From Apricaphanius iberus (Eukaryota > Chordata > Actinopteri > Cyprinodontiformes > Aphaniidae), in the NCBI GenBank assembly GCA_028564705.1, contig JAPXFQ010002130.1, positions 808,501 to 872,500 of the forward strand: a stretch of DNA of 64,000 nt, given 5' to 3'. Position numbers and translations under genes: made by a program. Below, piece by piece: positions 46,801 to 58,499 of the stretch (positions are counted from its first letter, which is position 1; each line of letters opens with the position of its first letter). The notes under the pieces were generated by a model. It made no database searches. It saw only the letters and a program-made list of their open reading frames with translations, and had not been told where the DNA came from.

Positions 46801-47569
46801 CTTCTTGATGAAGAACTGAATATATAAGGGATCACATTGTTTTTCATTGTAGAGCAAACTCTTGTATGATTATAGCCTCTACCTGTAGAGGGCACTATGT
46901 ACCTTGGTTCAGCAGGTCAGACGGAGTTGGCCCTCAGATTTCACATACAGCCATCCTACATCCTGACTTCTGATCTGAAATTTGAGTTTCTGTCCTGCTT
47001 CGCTTAAAGCATACGGGGCGGTTTGGGTGTTGAGAGAGAGGATCTCTCCACACCTTGATGTTTACCTTTCCAGTCAGCTTTGTTTTCACAAAAAGGCAAC
47101 CGTGGCTGTTTGGGTCAGGGGAGCTGCAGCTGGAGGGAGGTTTGCCTTTTCACGTCAATAACACCCCCCCACCAACACCACCTTCCTTCATCTGTGGGGG
47201 ATGGCCTGGGAAGAAAGGAGACACTTAACAGCTGTGACCTTTTATGATTCCTTCAACACCTGTATCACACTTGCTCATGAGAGATATTTTCATGTTCCAC
47301 TTGTGTCTGTGGTTTTGTAATTTCTGGGCATTTATAGCGAGACTATATCACACGACCCCTCGGAGGCTGTATGTCAAAGATTTGGTGTCATGAGAGCTGT
47401 CATCTGAAAAAGCCTTTTTACTTTAAGTTTACGTGAGTTCAAGATCCCAAAACAAGAAGAAGACAATAGGTTAGAGAAAGTTCAAGGATCAGAACCCCTG
47501 TCTCATACCTGCTGAAAGCTGTAATAATGAGACAAAACTGTAACGTTTCGAATTTTTTCCCTTCAATGT
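46801..47569. other. Unique-looking non-coding stretch
   Basis: 46880-47400 has a mixed composition (CCGTGGCTGTTTGGGTCAGG, GGGGGATGGCCTGGGAAGAA) and no resemblance to repeats elsewhere in the window. It could hold a conserved non-coding element; nothing functional can be proved here. Confidence 0.3.
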
Positions 47570-48585
47570 GTTCAGAGAGAGAACATCATACTAGCAATCA
47601 GAAGTGGTGGTGGTAGTGTGGTGGTCTGGGGCCGCTTTGTTTTTATTTTTTCAGGTAGTGAACAACTCGCCACAATTAATACAACCATGAATTCATCAAT
47701 AGATTTGAAGAGGGAAAGCAACGATACCAATTTTTTTCAAACCGATACGATAGCCTACCCATAGTTGGATGTGATTAGTTGCCGATACCGAGAACCAATG
47801 CCAATACTTCTACACACACAAAAAAATTGAATGGATTAGAAGACGGGTTTTATTTTCTACTCTGCTTGTTACAACAAATAATAGTGAACTATGTTTAAAA
47901 AATAAAATATTAATAAAATGAAAAAAAAAAACAATTTCAAGTAAAAATTTAACATTTTCTGTGAAATTATGGCAGAGTTTCTACGTTTTAAGTATCATAT
48001 TTATTCGGAAATTAGTTTTCACATTGGCTAACATCTAGCAATAAGGATACGAGTACATTAGAAGAGTTTTGGCCCAATACCAGTATCAGTATTTGTGCAT
48101 CTCTAGAAGTAGCATTGTCAAACCTGTCTTAAATCCAATCTGGATTATGTATTATGATCATAAAGAGGCCCTTCATGTATAAAATCGATTCAATAGGACT
48201 GAATTTAGTCAATTCTACAAAGAGTGCACAGTAATTCCCCCAGAGTCAGCTAAAATACTCATTAGCAGTTATTGCAAAGGTTTAATGGATACTGTTATAG
48301 CTTAAGCAGTTATTAGGTTTATTTGGAAAGAGTTTTCACATAGTTCCTGGTTGGTTAAAATGAAGAGTATCAATAGCAGTTTGTTATCTTTGATGAGTGT
48401 GATGTGTACAACTCCTCAGTAGATTCATATTCTATAGTATTTTAATATAAACATGAACATTATGAACATTATTATATTGGGTCAAATGTTATTTTTTAAA
48501 CATGAATGTGATGACCTCAAGGATTATAATGCAACACAAAAGCAAATCTTTAGCAGGGGAAAAATACTTTTTCCTTACGCTCTAA
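47570..48585 (+). pseudogene. Tc1 relic split by a hAT short element
   Basis: SGGGSVVVWGRFVFIFSGSE, QLATINTTMNS (47600-47700) matches the SGGGSVVVWGCF...LAIINGTMNS region of a teleost Tc1 family. After the hAT insertion the remembered nucleotide order resumes: AAATCCAATCTGGATTATGT (for NPIEMLW), CATAAAGAGGCCCTTCATGT, ACTCATTAGCAGTTATTGCA. The terminal part has CAGTTATTAGGTTTATTTGG, AGTTTTCACATAGTTCCTGG and GGGGAAAAATACTTTTTCCT at 48560-48580. All frames are broken. Confidence 0.65.
47710..48108. mobile_element. hAT-like short element inserted in the Tc1 relic
   Basis: AGGGAAAGCAACGATACC at the left and, reversed, TAGAGATGCACAAATACTGA at the right are diverged forms of the ends of 19595-19908. 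Inner blocks are shared: AATGCCAATACTTCTACACA, ATTAGAAGACGGGTTTTATT, TGTGAAATTATGGCAGAGTT, TTGGCCCAATACCAGTATCA. No convincing target duplication survives. Tc1 sequence lies on both sides, so this insertion is younger than the Tc1 copy. Confidence 0.7.
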
Positions 48586-48599
48586 CCCCAATGTCTTAA

Positions 48600-49574
48600 T
48601 AGTAGATTTTAAGTAGAAATAAAAAATATATGCATATTTTAGATTAAATTGTTGTTAGTAAGAAACGTCTGGTCACAGATGGTTCCATTAATTACCCTGA
48701 AATCAAGTCAAGATCACAAATTTATTTGACTTGACACATAATGTGACTGGGGTTATAGGTCAGGTTAGAAGCTGGAAGTCAGAAATGAATATATTAAGGG
48801 AAAAATTTTCACCCTGAATTCCAATAAAAAAAATATTTTAGAATCTCCTCGAATGCTGTAGCTGTGTGGGGGCTGGGCACAAACAGTTCAAAATGTTCCT
48901 GTTACAGAAAAAAAAACGCTCCCATGTGGGTCAGGGCCTAAAATATTTGGGTTCTAGTTGGAACCAGAAACAGGGGTTAAAACTTAGCTAAAAAGTCCCA
49001 ACAGACACTGAATGAAGTTGATGAAAGCTTCTTTAACATTTAACAGTTGCTTCATGTTAATGATTCTTTTTTTATTATTATTTGCTTGGAGAAGAGAGAT
49101 GAAGACACCTTTTTCAGAAACAATAAACTCAAGCTGAGTGAGAGTAACATGCATTGTTGGTCAGCAAACAAAAGGTCAGGATGGAGAAGCAGATGAGGTG
49201 AGAGGAGGAGGGTGTACATTTAAAACATGAGCGATGGGGGGTTTGTAGGGGACAAAAGTTTGGTAGAGTGGGGCTGGGTGGGATTTCAGAGTTCCTGTGG
49301 AGTGCTGAAGATGCTCCATCCCCCTCTTCTCCTGTTCTTTGTGAAGCATAACAGGAATCGCTGATGCCGAGGACGATTGTTAAAAGACTTACACAAAGTT
49401 GTGGATAATTATGTCACGGCAGTTAAAGGAAACGTGGTTTAAAAATGTGTTTGCCGATCTAAACTTTAAGAAAATTTGATCAGTGAGATTGAAATTGACT
49501 TTTTTGGCCTACGTTGACTGCCTTATGTTTGAATGAGAACTAAACTAAAACTGCCCATCCCACTGAATGCACCA
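48600..49574. other. No gene recognised
   Basis: Non-coding. 49090-49370 is GC-richer (GAGGAGGGTGTACATTTAAA, GGTAGAGTGGGGCTGGGTGG) and not repeat-like. Confidence 0.3.
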
Positions 49575-49700
49575 TCTGCAAGGGGAAACATGGTGATGGC
49601 AGCATCATGCTACGGGTATATGAGTGTTTCCACTATCGGAACTATTAACTAAATTGATCTTAGCTGGAAAAGATTTCGTAGCAGAAACACTTGGGTACAA
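49575..49700 (+). pseudogene. Short Tc1 transposase fragment
   Basis: AAACATGGTGATGGCAGCAT, CATGCTACGGGTATATGAGT translates to KHGDGSIMLRVYECF, the decayed KHGGGSIMLWGCF signature. Too short to define the element. A GGGATCAAATCC-like B-box on the minus strand near 49750 hints at a decayed tRNA-SINE, which I do not call. Confidence 0.5.
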
Positions 49701-51074
49701 TCACAACTTCAAAGGTATTGTGGGAAGGTGCGCAACAAGTGCCCAGGTGGGATTTGATCCCTAGACTCTTGAGTGTGAGCAAACAGACCTGTGTCCTATA
49801 TGAGGCAATCCTAGAAGAAAACCTGTTTCTTCAGTGAAGATTCACCTCAATAAATACACATTAAACCATTTAGTTTTGTAAAAAAATAAAATAATGAGAA
49901 GCATTAATTCATTTCCTCTCACTTTTACTCTTAAACATACTTTACATTAGTTTATCACAGTAAAGTCTTGTGAAATGTGATCAAATATAGCAAAGTTTAA
50001 AAGTCCCAATGAAAGTGAAAACAAGCCATCTCCCCTGCTGACTCTCCCTTAGTTATCATCCATCAGGTAGCCTTACTTCCTCTGTTCTATGCAAAAATGA
50101 GTGACTTATTAACAGTGTGCTGTTTTCAATAGTGACCTAGTGGTAACCCATCAATGACCTGACAGCTGCGAGGTTCCATCTACCCGCCGTACTTTGAAAT
50201 GGAAATGCGATGACCTGCCACAAACAGTCCTGACATTGTTATAATGCCAGAGGCTGTTGAGTTTTTAGCTCTTACCAGCGGGTGAGGTGGATTATGCATT
50301 TTTTATTGTTTGTTGACTTTTCCTAACGGGTATTAATGATCAGTTTGGGCCTACGGCTGCTAGTGAACAGCCTGCAGTGCTCAAAGGTGTGATGTTGGTT
50401 TGTTATCCTTTGAATTTAATTTTCTTCTCTTATCTTTCTAACATTTTACAGCTTTAAGTGAGCCCAACTATCAGTCTGCTAATGCATCTGAGACCTGATC
50501 CCTCTCCTCTAGCATTCTGCAGCATAGAGCACTGCTTCACTGGTTAATAAAACCAATCTCAATTCACGTGGAAGATCTGCTTGTCCAAAGTACTTAGTAT
50601 TAAAAAAATAGAAAGACTTAAAAGCCATATTTTGTTCTCATGACCAGCTCCTAAAAATCTCCTTTTCTTGTGTTCAACATGAATTCTTTTTCTTCAACAG
50701 CAGTATGAATTTAAAAAGAAAAAATGGCAGATTTAGGTGAATCTTTTACAAATTTCAGAATGTGTCTTATAAGTCTAGGTAATGTTAACATTTTATAGTC
50801 CCAACTTCTGTCAAAACCGATTTAGTAAAGCTGGTTGGCATTTATAAGATTAGGCTTGGGTTCGATTGCTGTAATGAAAAAAAAATATATTTTTTTTTCA
50901 TTGACTCTTGGGAAAGGTATAAATACTTATGACAAACCTTTTATTAAGAAAGGTTAAATAGAAGCAGAAACATATACTGTATTTTTCAAATGAATATTTG
51001 TCCTATATTCTTTTATTAACTTTTCCATCAGAAACAAACTTCTTGGTTAAATGAAAAAAATATTACTTGTAAAT
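49701..51074. other. Unique-looking non-coding stretch
   Basis: 50120-50420 is not repeat-like and includes AATGATCAGTTTGGGCCTAC and GGTTCCATCTACCCGCCGTA, with a composition often seen in conserved non-coding elements. No coding signal. Confidence 0.3.
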
Positions 51075-51200
51075 AGTGCCCTGCATGGGTTGATTATCTG
51101 GGCCCAAGCTCGGCGCTTGCCCGAGGGGCTGGAGCGCCATCCCGGCCCCGTCCAACAGGTTTTCAGAATTCTCAGGTCCGAACCCTATCAAGCCAAACTT
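51075..51200. mobile_element. GC-rich DNA-transposon end fragment
   Basis: AGTGCCCTGCATGGGTTGAT, GGGCCCAAGCTCGGCGCTTG, CCCGAGGGGCTGG is typical of teleost elements whose ends contain GGGCC/CCCGA words. No partner end was seen. Confidence 0.35.
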
Positions 51201-51622
51201 TCTTTTTAAACCTCCCATAACAATGTTTTATTGTGATATAACGCTATATTCACTGGGTGCATTCGTAAATTGAATCTGCCACTCCAAAAATGCTAACGCT
51301 CTGCAGTTAGAAAAAAACAGCATTCTAATATTCTGTGAATAAACAAATGGTTTCTGACTGATCAAAGTGAACATAAAATAGTAGGTTACAGTAGGGGCTC
51401 TGTTGGATCCGCCACACGACCGTTCAAAATGTCTCCGGAGATTTGATGAACCTGCTTTTTTGCTGTCATATGACAGCTTTGCATACAACACACTGAACAA
51501 ATCCAGTTGGCTGAGCTTGAATGGTTGGATTGGATCATATGGCTCCAATGCAGCGCTCTAGTTGTGAATCTACCAGAGGTTACTTCTGATTTTGATTTGG
51601 GGCTTAACTGCTCTATTGTTGT
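51201..51622. other. No feature recognised
   Basis: The 106-residue minus-strand frame at 51228-51548 contains YDSKKAGSSNLRRHFERSCG, loosely like the BED-finger or hAT N-terminal wording, but there is no cysteine/histidine pattern to support it. Confidence 0.3.
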
Positions 51623-52165
51623 TTAAAGATCACAGTTTTGATTTGCAGTTTCATATGTGATGTACGATGGAGCTTGATTATTAAGGGCTTTATAAGTAAG
51701 GAGGAGAATCTTAAACTTTATTCTGGATTTAACAGGGAGAGAAGCTAAAAGAGGGGAAATGTGATCTCTCTTTTTAATATTCATCAGAACTCTTGTTGCA
51801 GCATTTTGGATCAACTGAAGGCTTTTAATTGCATTTTATGGATTCCTGATAATAAGGAATTACAGTAATCCAGCCTTGAAATAACAAATGCATAGACTAG
51901 TTTCTCTGCATCACTCTAGCAATATTCTGGAGGTGAAAGAAAGAAATATTAGGAGCCTGTTTAATATTTTATGGGATTTAAATGTTATGATTTGCTCAAA
52001 AATTACACCAAGGTTCTTCACATTATTACCACAGGCCAATAATTTTACCTACTGGAGGCATATATATATATATAATAAAGAGAATGGGTCCAAGAACAGA
52101 ACCCTGTGGCACTCCACAAGTAACAGAAAAGGCTAACATGGCTGTCGTTTTGCAAAAGAACTGTT
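51623..52165 (-). pseudogene. LINE reverse-transcriptase C-terminal relic
   Basis: The minus strand reads MIQNAATRVLMNIKKRDHIS, PLLASLPVKSRIKFKILLLT, YKALNNQAPSYIT, equivalent to the plus-strand copy at 45.3 kb. Upstream on the same strand (51800-52130) sequence such as reversed CACTCCACAAGTAACAGA and AGAACCCTGTGGCACTCC corresponds to the VPQGSVLGP-type region, highly decayed. It is cut at about 52165, where a hAT-like element begins. Confidence 0.7.
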
Positions 52166-52170
52166 AAAAT

Positions 52171-52640
52171 TAGGGCTGTCAAAATTAACGCAATAATGCA
52201 GGTCGATTAAGTCCTAGAATTTTTTTTAAACTTTTTTAACACATGCACAGAATACTGCCCTTTCTATAATTCAGGCTAAGTTTTATCTGCTGAGTGTTAA
52301 ATTTTGGGAAAATACTCATTTGTGACATTTGACTAAGTCTATATTACATTTATTTATGTGATGTTTGACACAGACTGGTGATATCCAAATTTTAGGTTTA
52401 TTCATATATTTTGGTTAGTTCTATCTTAGATGTATTTGTTATTATTTTTCATATGGGACCACACATACAATGTGAATGTGATTGTGGAGTTCGAAACAAA
52501 AATTCCATTGATTTCTCCTACATGTAATTTAAAAAAAGAGCAAAGGCATCTGATTTTTTGGTCATATTTAGGAATGGTGATTAATTCACTGATACTCTAT
52601 GAATAATTAGATTAGACATTTTTATCGTTTAACTGCCCTA
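52171..52640. mobile_element. hAT-like short element
   Basis: It starts TAGGGCTGTCAAAATTAACG and ends, reversed, TAGGGCAGTTAAACGATAAA. Flanking 8-mers GTTAAAAT and CTAAAAAA match only partly, so the duplication is weak. The interior is AT-rich and non-coding. It adjoins the LINE relic. Confidence 0.5.
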
Positions 52641-52667
52641 CTAAAAAAATAAAAGGCTTTTTGTATG

Positions 52668-52785
52668 TTTCCCATTCTTTAAGCACCGTTTTGAGTACCG
52701 TTTAAGCACCGGCACCAGTTTAAAAAATACCTGTTTGGGACCAGTATCAAATAAAACCTAAACAATACCATCCCCATTCCCAATT
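52668..52785. mobile_element. ACCGG-type DNA-element end
   Basis: TTAAGCACCGTTTTGAGTAC, CGTTTAAGCACCGGCACCAG, GGGACCAGTATCAAATAAAA, CAATACCATCCCCATTCCC reads reversed like a teleost terminus GGATGGTATTG...GGTACCGGTGC. One end only. Confidence 0.35.
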
Positions 52786-55560
52786 TGCATCTTAATGCAT
52801 AGTGAGGTAAATTAGGTGAATCAACTATTAAAATAGGCACGCTTATGCATTTTAGAGAGTTTATACCCAGGTGGTTGCATTACCCTGCAAATACCAACAG
52901 GGTATTATAATGTGTATTTTTGGCTTGGTCGGGTATTTGACCACTTGGATAGGATCGAGAGAGTAGTCCTATCAATCTAATAATGATAAACAAAGACTCT
53001 TTGGAACTGATTAAATTAGAACCGTAGCACAAACATTTTAAAGCAATCAAATTATTACAGTTTATTACCAAAAAATCAGGGCATTTAATCCTTTTTTTCA
53101 AGTTTCCACTTCTGAAACAGAAGGTTGAACCAAACTGACTCTGCTTTATATCAATCTTCTGCATAGTCCACTGAGGGTATTCAATGACTAACTAATCAAA
53201 AGTTAAAGTGAGCAGCATTGTCATGTGAGATAAAAGTTAGTCAAAGGAAATTGCTAAAGGTTGATTTGAAAGTGAAATTGGATATTGAACTGACCTGCCT
53301 GTATCTCGGTCAGTCTGCTTGCATGCTGGGTTATTGGAGAAAAAACCGGTTAAGCTACTAACCATGAACAAATCTGGCACAATTGAGTGTCAAATTAGCA
53401 ACGATATCAACTCAGGGTGAAAAATAATTACAATCAATACGGCCCTCAGGCTAGAGTGCTACATACTATGACCTTGAACCATAAATGTACGATTCTGCCG
53501 AGGTTCTTCTTGATGTTGCTGTTTTTCATAATGTAGTAACATCTAATGATGCTCAATGATTAGGAAGAAAAATTCCCTTCATTATGGTGTCATGAGCAAG
53601 TGAGGTTTAGGAGTAGTAACTTGCCTTAAGACAAAGCTGTTTGGTTTTAAAAGATGCATACTTTCCGAGAGTGTGTGGAATTATGGGGGGACTTGATATA
53701 TGTTGACAAATCATATGGCTGCCACACTCCATGCCCAAGTCATACGTCCCATTAATTATAAGAGGCAGGCATCCTGACTGAGCTGCGAACACTGCCCCCA
53801 TTTATCCCCACTGACCTGTTCGCACAGCAACCATTTTGTTCCGGGGCCCTGAGACTTGTAATTAGCTAGGGCTGCACAACGCAGACCTTTACCTGGGCCA
53901 CTTTCGATGCTCTCAGCCACTTGTCAACATCAGCCTCAGACAGGCTCGGCCTTGACAACAAATGCTGTGTTCTGATGCCTAAATGCTCCTGTGTTGGTAG
54001 GGAGTCTGGGGATTATATGGTTTTGAAATAAAGCTTAATGTGCTAAGGTCCAAACACCTTATTCTCTCCTCAAACACAAAAGTGCCATAAATACACACAT
54101 GTAAGTGAAAAACTTTTAATTGAAGATAACTTTGATCGTTTTGCAGAGACATACAGATATTCTCATTTTACTTTGCTGTTAATTGTTCAACCATACCTTT
54201 TCTTTCTGATTAAATTACTGCAACCAATCCATACTGCTTTATTCATGGGCCCCCATCAGGTGTAGATCCGCAGAACAATGGTTTAGTACACAGTTCATTG
54301 ATTAGTGACAAGGATGAGACATACTGGGGCATTGTTTTTCAAAAGATTTTGAACCAAGGTCATTTTCTTTTATTTTTAAAAATGACAAGATACACCACCA
54401 TCCAAGCATAAGCCCACTTTGGACCATACTGTAGCACTGTTGGTTGGTGTCGTTGCATCCCTGGTGAAAGTAAATCCAAATGAAATATAGCTTTTGCTGT
54501 ATTGCCTTGAGACTTTGCTCAAGGTCACCATCTTTCTTTTCTACAGTGTTACTCTGTCGGTCAATAGACAGCACAGACACTCAACCATGGCATATTATTT
54601 TCAAAAAATGTTTTTTAGACCAATTAGGTAAAATTGAGCATGACTTTTGTTGTCATCCCTGGTAAACAATATTTCTAACCCCACCTGTCCAGTGAGAGTC
54701 CAACTGGTGGTCTCCTGAATATGTCGGACTTTAAAATAGTATTGAAGTGTTTCGATACATGCCATACGCAACATTGGAAATGAGGCATTAGATCAAAAAA
54801 TATTTACCCAACTGAATAATGAAAGAAATTTTACTGCACTGTCTCACTTGTATCTGAGGCATGGTCGGCTTCATCTGTGACTTTTCCTGAATTTTGTCGT
54901 CTTTGCAGCTATTGTGAGGTCCTTTAAACTCAGCTTCCTCTCACGAGAATGGACGTTGCCGTACTTAACAATACATCTGCTGTTTATACTTACAACAGAT
55001 TAACCTACTGGTGTACGTCTTAATCTCAATAAAACCTCAGCAAGCCCCCTCATTAGTTCTGTCTAAACATGACTTCTGCACCTGTATTTCCATTAATCTT
55101 CAAGTGAAAATTGATGCTGGTAAGTAGGAGATCGAGCCCCTCATTGGCAAAGTTGTAGTAGTAAACTACCTAGATATCAAATCCCAAAAAGCTCTGAAAT
55201 TACAAGATATTTCCCAGAATACCCTTTTTACATCAGATACTGTCTGAGTCATCAAAAGCAGCTTTATTTTGTCAACCAAAGAAAGAGAGTGCACCTTTAC
55301 ATGATTTTATTTTGTTGAGTTACATCCCAACACAGGGACAGTACTTATGCAATGAAATAACTCAGCAGGTTCAGTAAATACGAGAAGCACTGAAAGTTGA
55401 GACGTTCTGGCTCTAATTCTCTCATTTATTTTAGCAGAGTCCTTGGAAAATGCCTGTGCACACATAGCTGTACCTTTCCTATCCCACTCTGCCTCCCCCT
55501 TTGTATGTTTTCATTGGCAAAAAGGTACACCTGGAGCGAAGCATGCTGGGTAGTCATTTT
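52786..55560. other. Largely unique non-coding DNA
   Basis: I see no transposon relics here. 53460-53960 has balanced composition (GCCACACTCCATGCCCAAGT, CCCATTAATTATAAGAGGCA, TGTTCCGGGGCCCTGAGACT) and is the best-looking candidate for a conserved non-coding element. The 92-residue minus-strand frame at 54302-54580 lacks a motif. Confidence 0.3.
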
Positions 55561-55586
55561 TCAACACTGCTGCTATTTCGAGTATA

Positions 55587-55877
55587 ATGTCTGGCGGCAG
55601 GCCACGCGCAGCATTAGCAGCTCAACTTGATTTCTACCTACATCTGCTTGTTCTCCACCAGAGGATCTTAAGAGGTCCTGGCAGAGTTAACGGACTGGCT
55701 GACGTACTTCTGCAGACTGGCACTAAACTCACTGGAGGTGATGTTGGGGCTGTGAAGAAGGGTATGGGAGGTGTTTCACAGCCAGAAAAACATCTATCAT
55801 GCAGGCGCCGCGGTGACCAAACAAATCTGCGGCGGCTAGAAAATATGATTTCACCAGCGGAGGAATGTGAGGGCTGA
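55587..55877 (+). other. GC-rich open frame of unknown status
   Basis: MSGGRPRAALAAQLDFYLHL, LVLHQRILRGPGRVNGLADV, then KKGMGGVSQPEKHLSCRRRG runs 96 residues in a GC-richer patch, with an opposing minus-strand frame of similar length. I recognise no domain and see no splice signals that settle it. It could be an exon, a decayed element or chance. Confidence 0.2.
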
Positions 55878-56729
55878 GACACGCTTCAAGACTGGTGTGT
55901 ACTGTGTCAGGCATGACAGGATCGGTGGAGACAACTCTAACAGACTACAGCTGAGGAACAGCTGAAAATCACTGCACTTCAGGCTTTTTAAAAGTTTAAG
56001 TAATACAAATAGCACTGAAGAGGTTTTTGAATTAGCCAGTTAAATTGAGAGTGGGTTTAATTTATTCTTCAGCTTTAACATTAAACAACCTGTCAACGGG
56101 GAGGTGGGGGTGGTGCTGGCCTCATTTGAGGAAGCTATAAGGAGGCAATGAGTCCATCGATGGTCAAATTCTCGTGCCTGCTCTTCAAAATCCTCCAGGA
56201 ACAGCAAAAACTCAACCAATAACTCCAAGCAGGCAAAATACCCAGACATGCGATTCCTGCCCCATGCTTCTATCTCTGTTGGTCTTTCTCCCCACGGAAA
56301 AGTTAGCATAAAAAGACACTAAGAAAATGTTAATTATTTCAAGAAAAAAAAGACTTCTTATTGGTGTTGATGATCAGCTGGGTTGTTTAACTCTGTGGTT
56401 GTGTTTTTGTTTTTTTTTGCTCCTGCATTGAAGGAAACTGAATGTTACTGAGGTACCTAATGTGCAAGCAGGGATAACGTTAAACAAATATTTTCCATAG
56501 TTGTCCCTTTTTTTACTTTTGTGTGATGGAAAAATCTGACAGCCAGCAGTCATTTTGACAGATTGCAATTTCCACCCCTGACCATTTAGTTCAAATGCAC
56601 AGACATTTTCAACTTTCTGCACAGAGTTAGCATAACTGAATCTATCAAAAATAAGATTCCCATGAGAGCATCTGAGTGTCATCAGACCCAGACACTGTAC
56701 CTGATGTATCTTGCTGTCTGGGAGTTGAT

Positions 56730-56925
56730 AGTAAATTAAAACATTCCGTGGCCTGGTGAAAGCTCACGTCGATGACTCAACGCAACCTGCATTAGATTCC
56801 TTATGTTGAAAACTTTTATCTGATTGGAATGTTTGTATAAATGTATTGAAATAACTTTTCTTATACAGTACTTTGAGATGACATCTGTTGTGAATTGGTG
56901 CTATATAAATAAAAAGAACTCAATC
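56730..56925 (+). mobile_element. LINE 3' terminus fragment
   Basis: GTGGCCTGGTGAAAGCTCAC, GTCGATGACTCAACGCAACC, TTGGAATGTTTGTATAAATG, CTTTGAGATGACATCTGTTG, AATTGGTGCTATATAAATAA repeats the end of the LINE at 46080-46290. Confidence 0.7.
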
Positions 56926-58499
56926 GACGTGATTTCAAAAGTTTGGCCGAAGTGGTGCTTCGTTTGACTTTCCAGGCAGCAGAGCTACAATCCGGCCTCC
57001 ATTTCGCACAAGCCGGAGAGCAGTTCAACTCATTGTAGAGCGTTTAGGCCACAGAAAGATGAAATGTTTAAAAATCACACAGCCTATTATTCTGCTCGAT
57101 GTGTGATGGCACAAAGTAGATTCTCTGTTCAGCTTGTTCTGGCTGAATGTTTTTTTTTTTAATTAATTAAGATGTTCAGATTATTTGAGGAAGAGATATA
57201 TTTTTCTTTATTCAGAAATGTTAGAATCTCATATAATTTTATTTAACTGCATTTTACGTCTGGAAAAAAAATTTTTAATCACATCTGATTTTCTTTGATT
57301 GTCAACTGCAATGAGTTACGACCCCTGATCACACCAAAATAACTCTTTGTGGTCACTGGAAAGTAGAGGTAGAAAAAAAATGTAAAACATTTCCACTAAT
57401 ATTGTAGAGAAAGTCTGTTTACATAATCGGATGTTAAACAGTATGAACTGACGAATGGTCAGTCAAAATCAAGCGTACACAAAATAGCCAAGGAGCACTA
57501 AGAAAGTTGAGAAATATGTGATCAGTTTTTATTTTACACCAGAAGGAGTCTTACTGCTCCGTGTGACACTACGCCTTACATATTTTAAGAAAATTAAAAG
57601 CCCAAATTTGCGACAATTTATCAAAGATTTTGCATGCTGTGCTTAACCTGATTCTGAACATTCATGAACCATTTATGTAACATTAACCTGAAGCATTCAT
57701 CATTTAGAATGAGACAGCTAAAACTTCTGACAGTTAGCAAAGAATAAGATCGTTTTGACAATCTCAGAAATACATAGTCCACAGAACTAGTTAATTTGAA
57801 CCATCTGAAAATAAAGCAAGTATATTCCTTTCCTAATATTAAGAAATAAACATATTATATCTACTCTCTACTGGCTTTTATCTTTCTAATCAGTTCTTGG
57901 TTAACGGACGTTTCCTATAATCCTAGGCATTTACTGCTTCTAGCTCAGCAGGACTGTGATGAAAGTGTAAAACCTATTTAGTTATGTTAACGTTCATGGA
58001 GTGTGGGCTGCCCTTTGGGATGCCTATAAGAACACAACCCTTGACACTTTAACGTTTAAACAAAGAACCTTTTAAAGAGAGGATGGACCCCTGGCAATGG
58101 CAACAATGCTTATTGGGGTCAACCACACATGATTTATAACAAGAACTTCGGCTTCATTTATCGTACTTTGTCTTTTTCCGAAATAATCCCATATCCTTAG
58201 GCTATGTTGGACCAGTCAAGTATCAACTCGTTGACAGTCATCAACTGAAAACTCATATTCTATCAAAAGAAAATATGTTTATCTAACTCCAGTAAGTAAT
58301 ATTTCCAAGCTGGAAGTAACGTTGAGTTATTGTTGATGTGGAGCTGTATTCTGTCATATTTGACTAAATCAACTGGCATTAATACAGATCTTGGTATAAT
58401 GAATGGTGGTAGAATGTGAGTTTTGAGATAATAACATACAGTGAAGTTAGATTACATGTGAAATTTGAGTAATTTTATGACCATTTTCCTAAACTATTT
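56926..58499. other. No feature recognised
   Basis: AT-rich non-coding DNA; no motif, repeat or coding signal that I can assign. Confidence 0.35.

Noticed and set aside
49720..49800. tRNA-like B-box on the minus strand (GGGATCAAATCC)
   Set aside because: No matching A-box or cloverleaf could be drawn; at most a very decayed SINE.
54302..54580. 92-residue minus-strand frame
   Set aside because: No domain, no splice context, and an overlapping plus-strand frame; most likely chance.
55634..55914. Minus-strand frames opposite the GC-rich 55.6-kb frame
   Set aside because: Open only because stop codons are rare in the GC-rich patch; no motif.
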